Assembly (NCBI RefSeq): GCF_024298965.1
Contig: NZ_CP085193.1
Location: 2,294,001 to 2,358,000, forward strand
Direction of reading: 5' to 3'
Length of the DNA: 64,000 nt
Source: Streptomyces rapamycinicus NRRL 5491
Lineage (GTDB): Bacteria > Actinomycetota > Actinomycetes > Streptomycetales > Streptomycetaceae
The notes below the pieces were generated by a model. It was not told where the DNA came from and made no database searches. It was given only the letters and a program-made list of their open reading frames with translations. Positions 48,692 through 57,767 of this stretch are shown in pieces. Both the position numbers and the translations under genes were made by a program. Each line of letters begins with the position of its first letter. The first letter of the stretch is position 1.

Positions 48692-49729
48692 GTGAGTGAT
48701 GCTTGGGCGGGGGTCGACTCCGGTGCGCTGGAGCGGGCCGTACGGGAGCGGGCGGGACGGCCCGTGGCCGGGGTCGAGGACATGGAGAGCTACCTCGCGG
48801 CGCAGGTGGCGGATGTCTCGCACCGCGAGGTGATCGGGCCGCTGCTGAACGGACACGGGCCCGGTGGTGTGGTCGTGCGACACGGCGAGGAGCTCGCCCG
48901 CTGGGGCGATCCGGGCCGGGTGGAGATGGCCTTCAGCGCGACCAAGAGCGTGCTGGCCCTCGTCGCGGGAGTCGCCTCCGACGACGGACTGCTCCGGCTG
49001 GACGAACCCGTTTACGGCTCAGTGGAGTTGCCCCAGTTCGCGGATGACCACGGGCGGCGGATCACCTGGCGGCAACTGCTGGACCAGACGAGCCAGTGGG
49101 AGGGCGAGCTGTGGGGGAAGCCGACGGGGGTGGACGCCCAGAGCGTCCGCGAGGGGACGGAGTCGGCGGGCGGGCCGCCCGGTGAGGGGTGGGCCTACAA
49201 CGATGTACGGGTGAATCTGACGGCGCTCGCGCTCACCGTCCTGGTGCGGCGGCCGCTGCCGGAGGTGCTGCGCACCCGTGTCATGGAGCCCATCGGGGCC
49301 TCCGGCTCATGGTCGTGGCACGGCTACGGCAACTCGTCCGTGGACGTCGGCGGCGTCCGCCTGCCCGTGGTGTCCGGCGGTGCCCACTGGGGCGGCGGGC
49401 TGTGGATCAGCGCCCTCGACCTGGCCCGTATCGGCCGACTCTGCCTGAACGGCGGGGAGTGGGCCGGGCGCCGGATCGTGTCACGGCGCTGGATCGAGGC
49501 TTTGTGGACGCCGTGTGCCGTCAAGCCGGAGTACGGGCTGTCGTGGTGGCTCAACGACGGCCGGGTGGTGTGGCCACAGGCCCCGTCGACCGGGCGCTGC
49601 GCCCGGGGCAACGGCGGCAATCACCTCTTGTGGGTGGACCCGGCCCGTGACCTCATCCTCGTCTCACGCTGGGGTGCCGATGTGGAAGCCCTCGTCGCGG
49701 CGGTCTCGGAGGCGGTCCGCCCCTGCTGA
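48692..49729 (+). CDS. Serine hydrolase, class C beta-lactamase fold
   Basis: About 345 residues from the GTG at 48692; longer starts at 48653 or 48656 are possible and the ribosome-binding site does not settle it. The active-site motif is FSATKSVLAL (Ser-x-x-Lys), followed by AYNDVRVN in place of the Tyr-x-Asn motif. YGLSWWLNDGR and GNGGNHLLWVDPARDLI form the third region. There is no signal peptide, so it is probably a cytosolic esterase or peptidase of the family and not a true beta-lactamase. It is not coupled to a neighbour. Confidence 0.85.
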   Translation: MSDAWAGVDSGALERAVRERAGRPVAGVEDMESYLAAQVADVSHREVIGPLLNGHGPGGVVVRHGEELARWGDPGRVEMAFSATKSVLALVAGVASDDGLLRLDEPVYGSVELPQFADDHGRRITWRQLLDQTSQWEGELWGKPTGVDAQSVREGTESAGGPPGEGWAYNDVRVNLTALALTVLVRRPLPEVLRTRVMEPIGASGSWSWHGYGNSSVDVGGVRLPVVSGGAHWGGGLWISALDLARIGRLCLNGGEWAGRRIVSRRWIEALWTPCAVKPEYGLSWWLNDGRVVWPQAPSTGRCARGNGGNHLLWVDPARDLILVSRWGADVEALVAAVSEAVRPC

Positions 49730-49779
49730 TGACACCAGCGAGAACACCGCTCGGCGGGCTTCCACATCGGCAGCAGGTG

Positions 49780-50640
49780 TCAGCTGCCGCCCGTCACCTT
49801 GACGTAGTCGACGACGAGCTGCTGCGGGAAGGAGGTGTTGCCGTCCGGGTCACCGGGCCAGTAACCGCCGACGGCCAGGTTGAGGATGATGTAGAAGGGG
49901 TGGTCGAAGACCCAGCGGTTGCCGTTGAGATCCGAGGGGGTGCGGGTCTGGTAGACGTTGCCGTCGACGGACCAGGTGATCTTGTTCGGCGACCAGTCGA
50001 TGGCGAAGGTGTGGAAGCCGTCGGAGAACTTGCCGCCATTGGGCAGGGTGTACCCGGCGCCGATGCCGCCCGAGCCGGAGTAGCCGGGGCCGTGGATGGT
50101 GCCGTGGACGGTGCTGGGCTCGAAGCCCACGTTCTCCATGATGTCTATCTCGCCGCAGTTGGGCCAGCCCGCGCTGCCGATGTCGTTGCCGAGCATCCAG
50201 AAGGCGGGCCACATGCCCTGGCCCTGCGGCAGCTTCATCCGGGCCTCGACATGGCCGGAGGCGGTGGTGAACTTCTGGGAGGTGTTCAGGCGGGCGGAGG
50301 TGTACTCACACCGGCCGTACCAGCAGTTGTAGTTGGCCGGGTTCTCCTTGCGGGCGGTGATGACGAGGTTGCCGTTGCCGTCCAGCGCCGCGTTCTTGTT
50401 GCCGTCGGTGTAGTACTGCCGCTCGTGGTTGTTGACGTTGTCGCCGGTCTCCAGGCCCCACTTGGAGCCGTCGACCGCGCTGCCCGCCGCACCGTCGAAG
50501 TTGTCGGTGAACTCGGCTGCGGCGGCCTTGGTTTGGGGGGTGTCCGTGGTGGCCGTGGCCGGAGCGGTGAGCCAGGGGGTGGCGGCGAGTGCGGTCGCGG
50601 AGAGCAGACCGATCACGGTGTTTCGCAACGTGCTTCTCAT
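49780..50640 (-). CDS. Secreted GH16 endo-beta-1,3-glucanase (laminarinase-like)
   Basis: A 286-residue enzyme with a Sec signal peptide ending near ATPWLTAPATA. It is a single GH16 beta-jelly-roll domain. The catalytic segment is GEIDIME with nucleophile Glu164, Asp166 and acid/base Glu169; the extra residue in E-I-D-I-M-E marks the laminarinase branch. FTTASGHVEARMKLPQGQGMWPAFWMLG and WSVDGNVYQT are standard family parts. It lies downstream of two ROK regulators, and the three share the strand. Confidence 0.94.
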   Translation of the reverse strand: MRSTLRNTVIGLLSATALAATPWLTAPATATTDTPQTKAAAAEFTDNFDGAAGSAVDGSKWGLETGDNVNNHERQYYTDGNKNAALDGNGNLVITARKENPANYNCWYGRCEYTSARLNTSQKFTTASGHVEARMKLPQGQGMWPAFWMLGNDIGSAGWPNCGEIDIMENVGFEPSTVHGTIHGPGYSGSGGIGAGYTLPNGGKFSDGFHTFAIDWSPNKITWSVDGNVYQTRTPSDLNGNRWVFDHPFYIILNLAVGGYWPGDPDGNTSFPQQLVVDYVKVTGGS

Positions 50641-50739
50641 GGAACGGTGGTGCCTTCCTGTGTGGGGGATGGGACCGGTGGGTGCCGGTCCGGTGGGGGA
50701 AGGTGTGTGTCCGGCGGTGGGGGCCGGGGCCCGGAGGCG

Positions 50740-52038
50740 CTACGGCACGGGCATACGGGTGGTGGGGGCCGCGCGCGTCAGCGCTCCGGGAGGAGGGCGC
50801 GTCAGCGCCCCTCGCGAGGTGGTGGTGGGGCGACGGGTGGGACGGTGCGCGCCCTCCGTCAGGAAGTGGCGGACGGGCAGGGCGGCGGCGCCGAGCGCCA
50901 CGGCGTGGGGGCCGAGCCCGCACAGCCCGATGTCGGTTCGCGCGTACGGCCTGCGCAGCGCCTGCGCGGCGACCGTCTCGCGGATCCGCGGCAGCATACG
51001 GGCGCCGAACATCAGCCCGGCCCAGCCGCCGAGGATGATCCGCTGGGGGTTGAAGAGGTTGACGAGGTTGGCGATCCCGGCGCCCAAGTACACCGCCGCC
51101 TCCTCCAGGACGCGCTGCGCGGCGGACGAGGTGTCGGCGGCCGTGAGCAGCGCGGCGAACGCGGACTCCTGGTCGGCGCCGGGGGTTACACGGCCGCGCC
51201 GGGCCTGGCGGTAGCGCTCCAGGACCGCCTCGGCCCCGACGTACGCCTCGAGGCAGCCGCGGGCGCCGCACCGGCAGCGGCGGCCCCCGGCCTGGACGGT
51301 GGTGTGGCCCCACTCGCCCGCGCTGTCGGTGGCGCCGCGGTAGGGGGAGCCGTGGGTGATGACACTCGCGGAGACACCGGAGCCGATGAGCGCGACGACG
51401 GCGTGCTGGACGCCGCGGCCCGCGCCGAACCACATCTCGGCCCGGCCCAGGGCCTCCGCGCCGTTGTCGATGTGCAGGGGCAGCGCGATGCCGGTGCGCA
51501 GCAGCCGCTCCAGCGGCACCGCGTCCCAGCCGCTGGCCGAAACGCCGATGCCGACACCGAGGATGTGCCCGTGGGGGATTCGGGCTTCCTCGATGACGGC
51601 GTCCAGGAAGGTCAGGATGTGGTGGACGGCGGTTTCGGCGCCGTGACGTCCGGAGGCTAACGGGTAGACGGCTCCGGCCCGTTGGGTGAGGGCGAGGTCG
51701 AACAGCCCGACGCGCACCCGGGTATCGGCGATCTCGGCGCCGATGACATACCGGTGCTCGGAGACCAGCCGCAACCGCGGCGATTCCGCATCCGTGACGC
51801 CGTCTTCCGTGACGAGGTCTTCCGTGACGACCTCTTCCGTGACGACGCCTTCGGCGATCAGTTCGCCGATGACCGCGCTCACGGTGGTGGCGCCGAGTCC
51901 CGTTCGGCGGACGAGCTCCTGGCGGCTGAGCGGAGCGTGCAGGTACAGCGTCCACAGCAGCGAGGAGCGGCTGCCGCGCCGTGGATCGCGCACGGTGGTG
52001 CGCAGCGAGGGCTGGGCTGCCTGCGCCTTGGCCGTCAT
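50740..52038 (-). CDS. ROK-family transcriptional regulator (copy 1 of a pair)
   Basis: A 432-residue winged-helix plus ROK protein. The helix-turn-helix is PLSRQELVRRTGLGATTVS; the ROK core has GEWGHTTV, the zinc pattern CRCGARGC and ILGGWAGLMFGARMLPRI. The wing carries a repeat VTEEVVTEDLVTED coded by three 15-bp DNA repeats. The C-terminal ~40 residues are Arg/Thr/Pro-rich and outside the family. It has a good GGAGGTGA. The promoter at 52060-52088 carries a DasR-type box. It may govern the GH16 gene 99 bp downstream. Confidence 0.9.
   Translation of the reverse strand: MTAKAQAAQPSLRTTVRDPRRGSRSSLLWTLYLHAPLSRQELVRRTGLGATTVSAVIGELIAEGVVTEEVVTEDLVTEDGVTDAESPRLRLVSEHRYVIGAEIADTRVRVGLFDLALTQRAGAVYPLASGRHGAETAVHHILTFLDAVIEEARIPHGHILGVGIGVSASGWDAVPLERLLRTGIALPLHIDNGAEALGRAEMWFGAGRGVQHAVVALIGSGVSASVITHGSPYRGATDSAGEWGHTTVQAGGRRCRCGARGCLEAYVGAEAVLERYRQARRGRVTPGADQESAFAALLTAADTSSAAQRVLEEAAVYLGAGIANLVNLFNPQRIILGGWAGLMFGARMLPRIRETVAAQALRRPYARTDIGLCGLGPHAVALGAAALPVRHFLTEGAHRPTRRPTTTSRGALTRPPPGALTRAAPTTRMPVP
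51803..51847. repeat. 15-bp tandem repeat within the ROK copy 1 gene
   Basis: Three copies of TCTTCCGTGACGA plus two variable bases, preceded by a degenerate fourth. On the coding strand they give the V-T-E-D-x pentapeptides in the wing of the winged helix. Confidence 0.85.
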
Positions 52039-52059
52039 CGGTCACCTCCGGGGAGACAC

Positions 52060-52088
52060 AATGTCCAGCCCTGTTCGATGCATGTCAA
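52060..52088 (-). promoter_or_regulatory. Promoter of ROK copy 1
   Basis: On the minus strand, a perfect -35 TTGACA (52088-52083), a 17-bp spacer and -10 GACATT (52065-52060). The GGAGG ribosome-binding site is just downstream. Confidence 0.65.
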
Positions 52089-52089
52089 T

Positions 52090-52101
52090 AGGTCTGGACC
52101 T
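52090..52101. promoter_or_regulatory. DasR/chitinase-type box
   Basis: AGGTCTGGACCT (reverse complement AGGTCCAGACCT), next to the -35 hexamer of ROK copy 1. It matches 11 of 12 bases of the TGGTCCAGACCT element in Streptomyces chitinase promoters and the core of DasR sites, as I recall them. Confidence 0.6.
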
Positions 52102-52167
52102 TCTTGCATCAAAGAATTTGAGGCGGGGTCCGACCCAACTCCCCCTGAACCGACAAAAGTCGAACCC

Positions 52168-53415
52168 TCAGCGCGCCCCACCGGTGGCGAGGAAGTGCGC
52201 CAGCGGAAGTGTGGCCGCGCCCAACGCCACCGCATCGGGCCCGAGTTCGGCCAGCCCGATCTCGGTCTGCGCGTACGGCCGGTGCAGTGCGTAGGAGGCG
52301 GTGGCGGCCCGGATCCGGGGGAGGACGCGGCCGCCGAGGAGCAGTCCGGCCCAGCCGCCGAGGATGATCCGCTCGGGGTTGAAGAGGTTGATCAGATCGG
52401 CGATGCCCGCGCCGAGGTAGGCGGCGGTCTCCTCCAGCACCTCGCGCGCCCGCGCCTCGCTCCCGGCGGCTCCCACGATCGCGGCGAACGCGGCCTGCTG
52501 GTCCTCACCGGCACCGTCCGCGCCGTCCTTACCGCCACCCCCCGCGCCGCCCGCACCCGCTCCGCGCGCCCCCTGCCCGTAGCGGTCGAGCACCGCCTGG
52601 GCCCCCACGTACGCCTCCAGACAGCCGACCGCACCGCATCGGCAGGCGCGCCCGCCGACCTGGACGACCGTATGCCCCCACTCCCCCGCGCTGCTGGTCG
52701 CGCCGCGGTACGGCACCCCCGCGGTCACGATGGCCGCGCCGACGCCGGAGCCGATCAGCGCGATCACCGCGTTGTCCGCGCCGCGGCCCGCCCCGAACCA
52801 CATCTCGGCCTGCCCCTGAGCGGTGGCGCCGTTGTCGATGAACAGCGGCAGATCGGTGCCGGTGCGCAGCAGCCGCTCCAGCGGCACCGCGTCCCGCCCG
52901 GCGGTCGGGCCGTGGACGAGGATCTCGTCGCCCTGTTCGACGACGCCGGGGACGCCGACCCCGACGCCGATGACCGCGTCCGGCGAGGCACCGCTCTTGT
53001 CGACGACCGCGCCGAGGCCGGTGAGGATGTGGCCGACGACCGGCTCCGGGTCCCGCTCCAGCCCTCCGGGCGTCAGCGGATGCTCCCAGCGGGCCAGTTC
53101 CGTCAGGGAGAGGTCGAACAGCTCCACGCGGACATGGGTCTCGCCGACGTCGACCCCGATGAGATGGCCACCGCCCGGCGCGACCCGCAGCAGCGTGCGG
53201 GGGCGGCCGCCGTCGGACTCGACGGACCCGGCCTCCTCCACCAGTTCGTCGGCGAGCAGTTCGCCGACGACATTGCTGACCGAACCGGAGCTGAGCCCGG
53301 TGAGCGCCCCCAGTTCCTGACGGCTCACCGGGCCCCGGAAGTACAGCTGGCGCAGCAGCGTCGAGCGGTTGCCGCGCCGCAGGTCGCGGACGGTCCGTCG
53401 GTTCATCTGACCCAT
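52168..53415 (-). CDS. ROK-family transcriptional regulator (copy 2 of a pair)
   Basis: A 415-residue paralogue of the previous gene. The helix-turn-helix is PVSRQELGALTGLSSGSVSN; the ROK core has GEWGHTVV, CRCGAVGC and ILGGWAGLLLGGRVLPRI. The zinc site is intact. A Gly/Ala-rich insert of about 25 residues (GAGAGGAGGGGKDGADG) sits after the zinc loop. The first ATG (MGQMNRR) is used; the second is three codons on. The 187 bp upstream contains TGAAG-N7-CTTCA (53499-53515) as a possible operator. Confidence 0.9.
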   Translation of the reverse strand: MGQMNRRTVRDLRRGNRSTLLRQLYFRGPVSRQELGALTGLSSGSVSNVVGELLADELVEEAGSVESDGGRPRTLLRVAPGGGHLIGVDVGETHVRVELFDLSLTELARWEHPLTPGGLERDPEPVVGHILTGLGAVVDKSGASPDAVIGVGVGVPGVVEQGDEILVHGPTAGRDAVPLERLLRTGTDLPLFIDNGATAQGQAEMWFGAGRGADNAVIALIGSGVGAAIVTAGVPYRGATSSAGEWGHTVVQVGGRACRCGAVGCLEAYVGAQAVLDRYGQGARGAGAGGAGGGGKDGADGAGEDQQAAFAAIVGAAGSEARAREVLEETAAYLGAGIADLINLFNPERIILGGWAGLLLGGRVLPRIRAATASYALHRPYAQTEIGLAELGPDAVALGAATLPLAHFLATGGAR

Positions 53416-53602
53416 CGGGCTCCTTCCCCCTGCCCGAACCTACCGGACGCGGCCGCTCTTGACGCCGACTGGTTTCATCGCTTAACTCACGGTCTGAATG
53501 AAGTCTCGTGCTTCACTTTTTGAACGGTCAAGGGTGGGTTGACGGCCCACGGCGGCTGAGTGGCGCTATCTCATGGCCGCCGTACGGCTCACTACTCCGC
53601 GC

Positions 53603-54028
53603 TCACTCCTCCGCACCCGGGGCCTGGAACAGTGCGAGCAGATCCTCCCGCCCGAACATCCGCGCCGTCTCGACGGCCGAGGGCGACCCGGCGCACGGGT
53701 CGGCGCCCTTGGCCAGCAGCACCCTCAGCACCTCCGCCTCGCCCTTGAACGTGGCCCCGGCGATGGGGGTCTGCCCCCGTTCGTTCACCCGATTGGGGTC
53801 GGCGCCGCGCTCCAGCAGGGCCGACACCGTGGCCGGATGGCCGTAGTAGGCCGCGAGCACGAGCAGGGAATCGCCCTTGTCGTTGGTGAGGTTGGGCGGG
53901 ACGCCCGCGTCCACATAGGCGGCGAGCGTATCGGTGTCACCCTGCCGGGCCAGGTCGAAGACCTTGGCCGCCAGCTGGAGCACCTCCGGGTCGTGGGCGG
54001 GCTCGCTCTCGGGGTTCGATTCGGTCAT
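53603..54028 (-). CDS. Ankyrin-repeat protein
   Basis: A 141-residue soluble protein made of about three to four ankyrin repeats: GDTDTLAAYVDAGVPPNLTNDKGDSLLVLAAYYGHPATVSALLERGADPNRVNERGQTPI lies at residues 35-95 (repeat hallmarks DKGDSLLVLAAYYGH and NERGQTPIAGA). These fold into stacked helix pairs for protein binding; the partner is unknown. There is no signal peptide or membrane segment. Confidence 0.9.
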   Translation of the reverse strand: MTESNPESEPAHDPEVLQLAAKVFDLARQGDTDTLAAYVDAGVPPNLTNDKGDSLLVLAAYYGHPATVSALLERGADPNRVNERGQTPIAGATFKGEAEVLRVLLAKGADPCAGSPSAVETARMFGREDLLALFQAPGAEE

Positions 54029-54268
54029 GGCCTGTCGCCTCCGGCTTCGCTACCTGGGTATGTGATCATCCACCCTAAGGACGGCGGCCGACCCACCCGG
54101 GCAGGCGGGCACCCCGCCCCGGCAGGCGGTCGGCCCGTAGCGCCACGCCTCCATGGTGATGATTACACCGATAATCCACCCAATTGCACCTTTCGCCCGA
54201 TGGGTACATGCTGTGATCCTGGAACCACTCATGGTGACTGACCGTCCCCCATCAGCCAGGAGACCGTG

Positions 54269-54463
54269 ATGATCCTGTCCATTTCCGGCGTCGTACTGCT
54301 CGGCATCATCGTCTTCATCTTCTTCCGCAAGGACGGCCTGAAGGGGTCGCACGCGGTCATCTGCGCGCTCTTCGGCTTCTATCTCGCGTCCACCGCGATC
54401 GCTCCGAGCATCAAGGCGGGCGGCGCGAGCCTCGCCAGCCTCTTGGGCGGGATCAAGATCTGA
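54269..54463 (+). CDS. smeA: Small membrane protein SmeA
   Basis: 64 residues: a first hydrophobic helix (ILSISGVVLLGIIVFIFF), a short RKDGLKGSH loop, and a second hydrophobic helix, ending GGIKI. The ATG at 54269 is 5 nt after AGGAGA; a GTG three bases earlier is too close. Size, helix-loop-helix layout and the following FtsK-like gene match S. coelicolor smeA (SCO1415), which acts in sporulation and targets SffA to septa. rbpA (SCO1421) at the expected distance supports this by synteny. Confidence 0.88.
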   Translation: MILSISGVVLLGIIVFIFFRKDGLKGSHAVICALFGFYLASTAIAPSIKAGGASLASLLGGIKI

Positions 54464-54464
54464 C

Positions 54465-56108
54465 GTGGCCCGGAGACCGCTCCCCCGCCTCCGTCCCGGC
54501 AGCGCCGGGGGCACCCCGCTCATCCCGCCCGGCCGCGGCCGGGCGTTCGCCCGCAGCACGGCCGACGGCGTCGTCGATGTGCTCCAGCCGCTGGTCGCGC
54601 TCTCGCGCGGGTTGCGCGTGCTCGCCGCCGCCGGGCGGCGCAAGTGGATGGAGCTGCCGGGCGACCGCCGCGGACCGGTGTTCACCCTCGTGGTCGCCTG
54701 CGGCTTCGTCCTCTTCCTGCTGCCGTACGGGCCACTGGCGGCGGCGATCAGCCTGATCGGCGCGGCGGGCTGGGCCGGGCGGGGGCGCGCCGGTGCCGCG
54801 TCGGAGACGCCCGTTGACGGGACGGAGCGGCTGCGCACGCTCTACGAGGCGCTGGTGCCGTACTTCTCCGCCGCCGAGGACCCCAGCCCGCTCTACAGCC
54901 ACGGCGGCGACTGGTCCGAGGCATTCGACTCCTTCGCCTTCGACGAGAGCGGACGGCTCACCCGGCTGCGCCTGCACTACCCCGCGTACTTCACCGATGG
55001 CGAGCCCGCGGCCCGCACCCGGATCGAGCAGTTGCTGTACGCGAAGTCGGGACGCGGCCGTGAATATCTGTTCGAGTGGGACGAGGAGGCCAACAACCTC
55101 ACCCTGACCGTGCTGCCCGCCCTGTCCACCGCGATCCACGCCCAGCGCTTCGTCACCGCGCCCGGTGAGACGGTGCTGGGCTTCACCGACCCGTCGTCGG
55201 TGCAGCGGACGCTGCCGGTACTGGCGGGGCCGGAGACGTGCGGGGAGGGCGAGGAAGACGAGGAGAGCACGGAGGGCACGAGGGAGGCCGGGCTCAAGAA
55301 GGCGGCGGAGGACGGGCCGGAGACCCATGACGTACCGCCGGTGGTCTGGCGCACCGGCCCGCGCTCGACCGAACCGCATCTGCTCGCGCTCGGCCAGCCC
55401 GGCAGCGGCACCACGACCCTGCTGCGCTCCATCGCGCTGCAGGTGCTGCCCCATGGCGAGGTGCTGGTGGTGGACGGCGGCGGCACCGGCGAGTACGCGT
55501 GCCTGAGCGGACGCACGGGGGTGCTGGCAGTGGAGTGCGGGCCGGCCGGGATGCTGGCCACGCTGGAGTGGGCCGGCCATGAGACCGAGCGCCGGCTGAT
55601 CGCCGCCAACCGCGCTCGCCAGTTGCGGCACGCGCCACCGGAGGACATCCAGCGCCCGCTGTGGATCCTGCTGGACCGGCCGTCGGTGATGAGCCATCTC
55701 GCGGCGGCGGACGGCCGTACCGATCCGCAGGAGCTGCTGGCCGTGCCGCTGCGGCACGGCCGGGCGGCGAACGTACGGGTGGTGGTGGCCGATCAGCTGG
55801 ACGCCGCGGAGGCGCTGAGCGAGGCCGTACGGAGCCAGACCCGGGCCCGGGTGGTGCTGGGCCCGGTCTCGTCCGAGCAGGTCACGGCCGTCCTCGGGGC
55901 GCCGCCGCACACCACGCCGACGCCCGAGGTGCCTCCGGGCCGCGGCTACGCCCGTCTCGGCGCGGGCCCGGTGCACCGCCTCCAGGTGCCGGCCACGCCC
56001 GATCCGTACGACGAGGCGGCCGGCGAGGCCGAGCGGCAGGCGGTGCTCCGGCTGCTCCCGGCCCCGGACCCGGCGGCGCCCCCGGCCCCGGCGCCGGTCG
56101 GCGGTTAG
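54465..56108 (+). CDS. sffA: SpoIIIE/FtsK-like protein SffA
   Basis: A 547-residue FtsK/SpoIIIE-like protein with two hydrophobic segments near residues 80-105 and a C-terminal P-loop domain (GQPGSGTTTLLRS for Walker A, LWILLDRPS for a Walker B-like strand). The Walker A has TT where the usual FtsK has KS/KT; Lys is replaced, so ATP hydrolysis may be weak or absent. It starts 2 bp after smeA. In S. coelicolor the pair acts at sporulation septa. It lacks the FtsK gamma domain. Confidence 0.88.
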   Translation: MARRPLPRLRPGSAGGTPLIPPGRGRAFARSTADGVVDVLQPLVALSRGLRVLAAAGRRKWMELPGDRRGPVFTLVVACGFVLFLLPYGPLAAAISLIGAAGWAGRGRAGAASETPVDGTERLRTLYEALVPYFSAAEDPSPLYSHGGDWSEAFDSFAFDESGRLTRLRLHYPAYFTDGEPAARTRIEQLLYAKSGRGREYLFEWDEEANNLTLTVLPALSTAIHAQRFVTAPGETVLGFTDPSSVQRTLPVLAGPETCGEGEEDEESTEGTREAGLKKAAEDGPETHDVPPVVWRTGPRSTEPHLLALGQPGSGTTTLLRSIALQVLPHGEVLVVDGGGTGEYACLSGRTGVLAVECGPAGMLATLEWAGHETERRLIAANRARQLRHAPPEDIQRPLWILLDRPSVMSHLAAADGRTDPQELLAVPLRHGRAANVRVVVADQLDAAEALSEAVRSQTRARVVLGPVSSEQVTAVLGAPPHTTPTPEVPPGRGYARLGAGPVHRLQVPATPDPYDEAAGEAERQAVLRLLPAPDPAAPPAPAPVGG

Positions 56109-56147
56109 CGGACGGGGACGGCCGCCGCCACGTCGCCTTACGGCGGG

Positions 56148-57671
56148 TCAGGCCACATACGTCCGCGGCGCCTCCGCCTCGATCGTGGCGCCCGTGGCCA
56201 CCAGGTCGGCGGCCGAGGCCAGCCGCGTGGCCGCCTTCTCGGCGACCGCTCCCCCGACCGTGAACGGCAGCCGTACGTACCCCTCGAACGCGCCGTCCAC
56301 CCCGAAGCGGGGCCCCGACGGCACCCGGACCCCCAGCCGGGCGCCCGCCTCGGCGATGCGCGAGCCGGAGAGGCCACCGGTGCGGGCCCAGAGGGTGAGC
56401 CCGCCGTGCGGGACGGTGAACTCCCAGTCGGGCAGATGGCGCCGCAGGGCGTCGACGAGCGCGTCCCGGTTGCCGCGCGCGAGCTCCCGGCGGATCTCGA
56501 TGGCCTCCTCCCAGCCGCCGGTGTTCAGCAGCCAGGCGACGGCGAGCTGTTCGATGACGGGGGTGCCCAGGTCCGCGTAGGCACGGGCGGCGACCAGGCT
56601 GCGGATGACATCGGGCGCGGCACGCACCCAGCCGATCCGCAGCCCCGCCCAGAAGGTCTTGCTCGCCGAGCCGACGGTGATCACGGTGCTGCCCGCCGGG
56701 TCGAAGGCGCAGACGGGCCGGGGCAGCTCCACCTCCTCGTCCAGGCGCAGCTCGGCCATGGTCTCGTCGGCGATCAGGACCGTTCCGGCGGAGCGGGCGG
56801 CGTCGACGAGCTGGCGGCGCTGGTCCTCGGTGGCGAGGGCGCCGGTGGGGTTGTGGAAGTCGGCGACGACGTAGGCCAGCCGGGGCGCGGCGGCGCTGAG
56901 CACCTGGCGCCAGGAGGGGATGTCCCAGCCCGCGAGCCGGTCGGCCATGGCGACGGGGACGAGCCGGGCGCCCGCTTCCCGCATCAGCTGGAGGATGTTG
57001 GCGTAGCTGGGCGATTCGACGGCGACCCGCTCCCCGGGCCGGACCATCAGCCGGCAGGCGGCGGCGACGGCCCCCATGGCGCCGGTGGTGACCATGATCT
57101 GCTCGGGCATGGTCGGTATGCCGCGGGCCGTGTAGCGGTCGGCGAGCGCCTGGCGCAGGGCGGGCAGCCCGGCGGGGTAGTCGCCATGGGTGTGGGCGTA
57201 GGGCGGCAGTTCGTCCAGGGCGCCGCGCATGGCGCGGGTGAGCCAGGGCTCGGGGGCGGGCAGCGCGGCACAGCCGAGGTCGATCACGGAGGCCGCGGCC
57301 TCGGGCGGCAGCGGATCGAGCCCCCGGGTGGGCAGCGGGCTTCCGGCGGGCATGGCGGTCCAGCTCCCGGCGCCGCGCCGGGACTCCAGGAACCCCTCGC
57401 CGCGCAACGCCTCGTAGGCGGCGGCGACGGTGGTGCGGCTGACCGCGAGCGCCGCGGCGAGCTCGCGCTCGGCGGGGAGGCGGGCCGCGACCGGAACCCG
57501 GCCCTCCAGGATGAGCAGCCGTACGCCGTCGGCGAGGGAGCGGTAGGCGGGGACGCGGCGGCCCCCGGTCAGTGAGGCCGCGGCCCCGGCGGCCACGCCG
57601 TCGCGGGTGTGCTGTGACCCGAGCAGCCGGGCCAGTTGGGATGCCCCGACAGCGGACGTCCATGGACTCAT
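56148..57671 (-). CDS. MocR-type regulator (GntR helix-turn-helix plus aminotransferase-like domain)
   Basis: A 507-residue fusion. The GntR winged helix (about residues 40-105) has LPAERELAAALAVSRTTVAAAYEAL; the fold-type I aminotransferase domain follows, with the PLP-binding Lys in VGSASKTFWAGLRIGW and PTGALATEDQR upstream. Such proteins are PLP-sensing regulators. It is divergent from the YczE-like gene at 57768, 96 bp away, the usual MocR/YczE pairing seen in Bacillus, so it probably controls that gene. Confidence 0.93.
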   Translation of the reverse strand: MSPWTSAVGASQLARLLGSQHTRDGVAAGAAASLTGGRRVPAYRSLADGVRLLILEGRVPVAARLPAERELAAALAVSRTTVAAAYEALRGEGFLESRRGAGSWTAMPAGSPLPTRGLDPLPPEAAASVIDLGCAALPAPEPWLTRAMRGALDELPPYAHTHGDYPAGLPALRQALADRYTARGIPTMPEQIMVTTGAMGAVAAACRLMVRPGERVAVESPSYANILQLMREAGARLVPVAMADRLAGWDIPSWRQVLSAAAPRLAYVVADFHNPTGALATEDQRRQLVDAARSAGTVLIADETMAELRLDEEVELPRPVCAFDPAGSTVITVGSASKTFWAGLRIGWVRAAPDVIRSLVAARAYADLGTPVIEQLAVAWLLNTGGWEEAIEIRRELARGNRDALVDALRRHLPDWEFTVPHGGLTLWARTGGLSGSRIAEAGARLGVRVPSGPRFGVDGAFEGYVRLPFTVGGAVAEKAATRLASAADLVATGATIEAEAPRTYVA

Positions 57672-57767
57672 CGAATGCGGTCCACCTTTCGGAGATTGGC
57701 CGTGGAACTGGACTGGTTCCGGGCCACAGAGTGACATGCCGCAGGCCACTCACACCAGGAGCACGCG

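Noticed and set aside
50306..52045. Long minus-strand frame covering ROK copy 1 and part of the GH16 gene
   Set aside because: Out-of-frame Arg-rich translation across two real genes in different frames.
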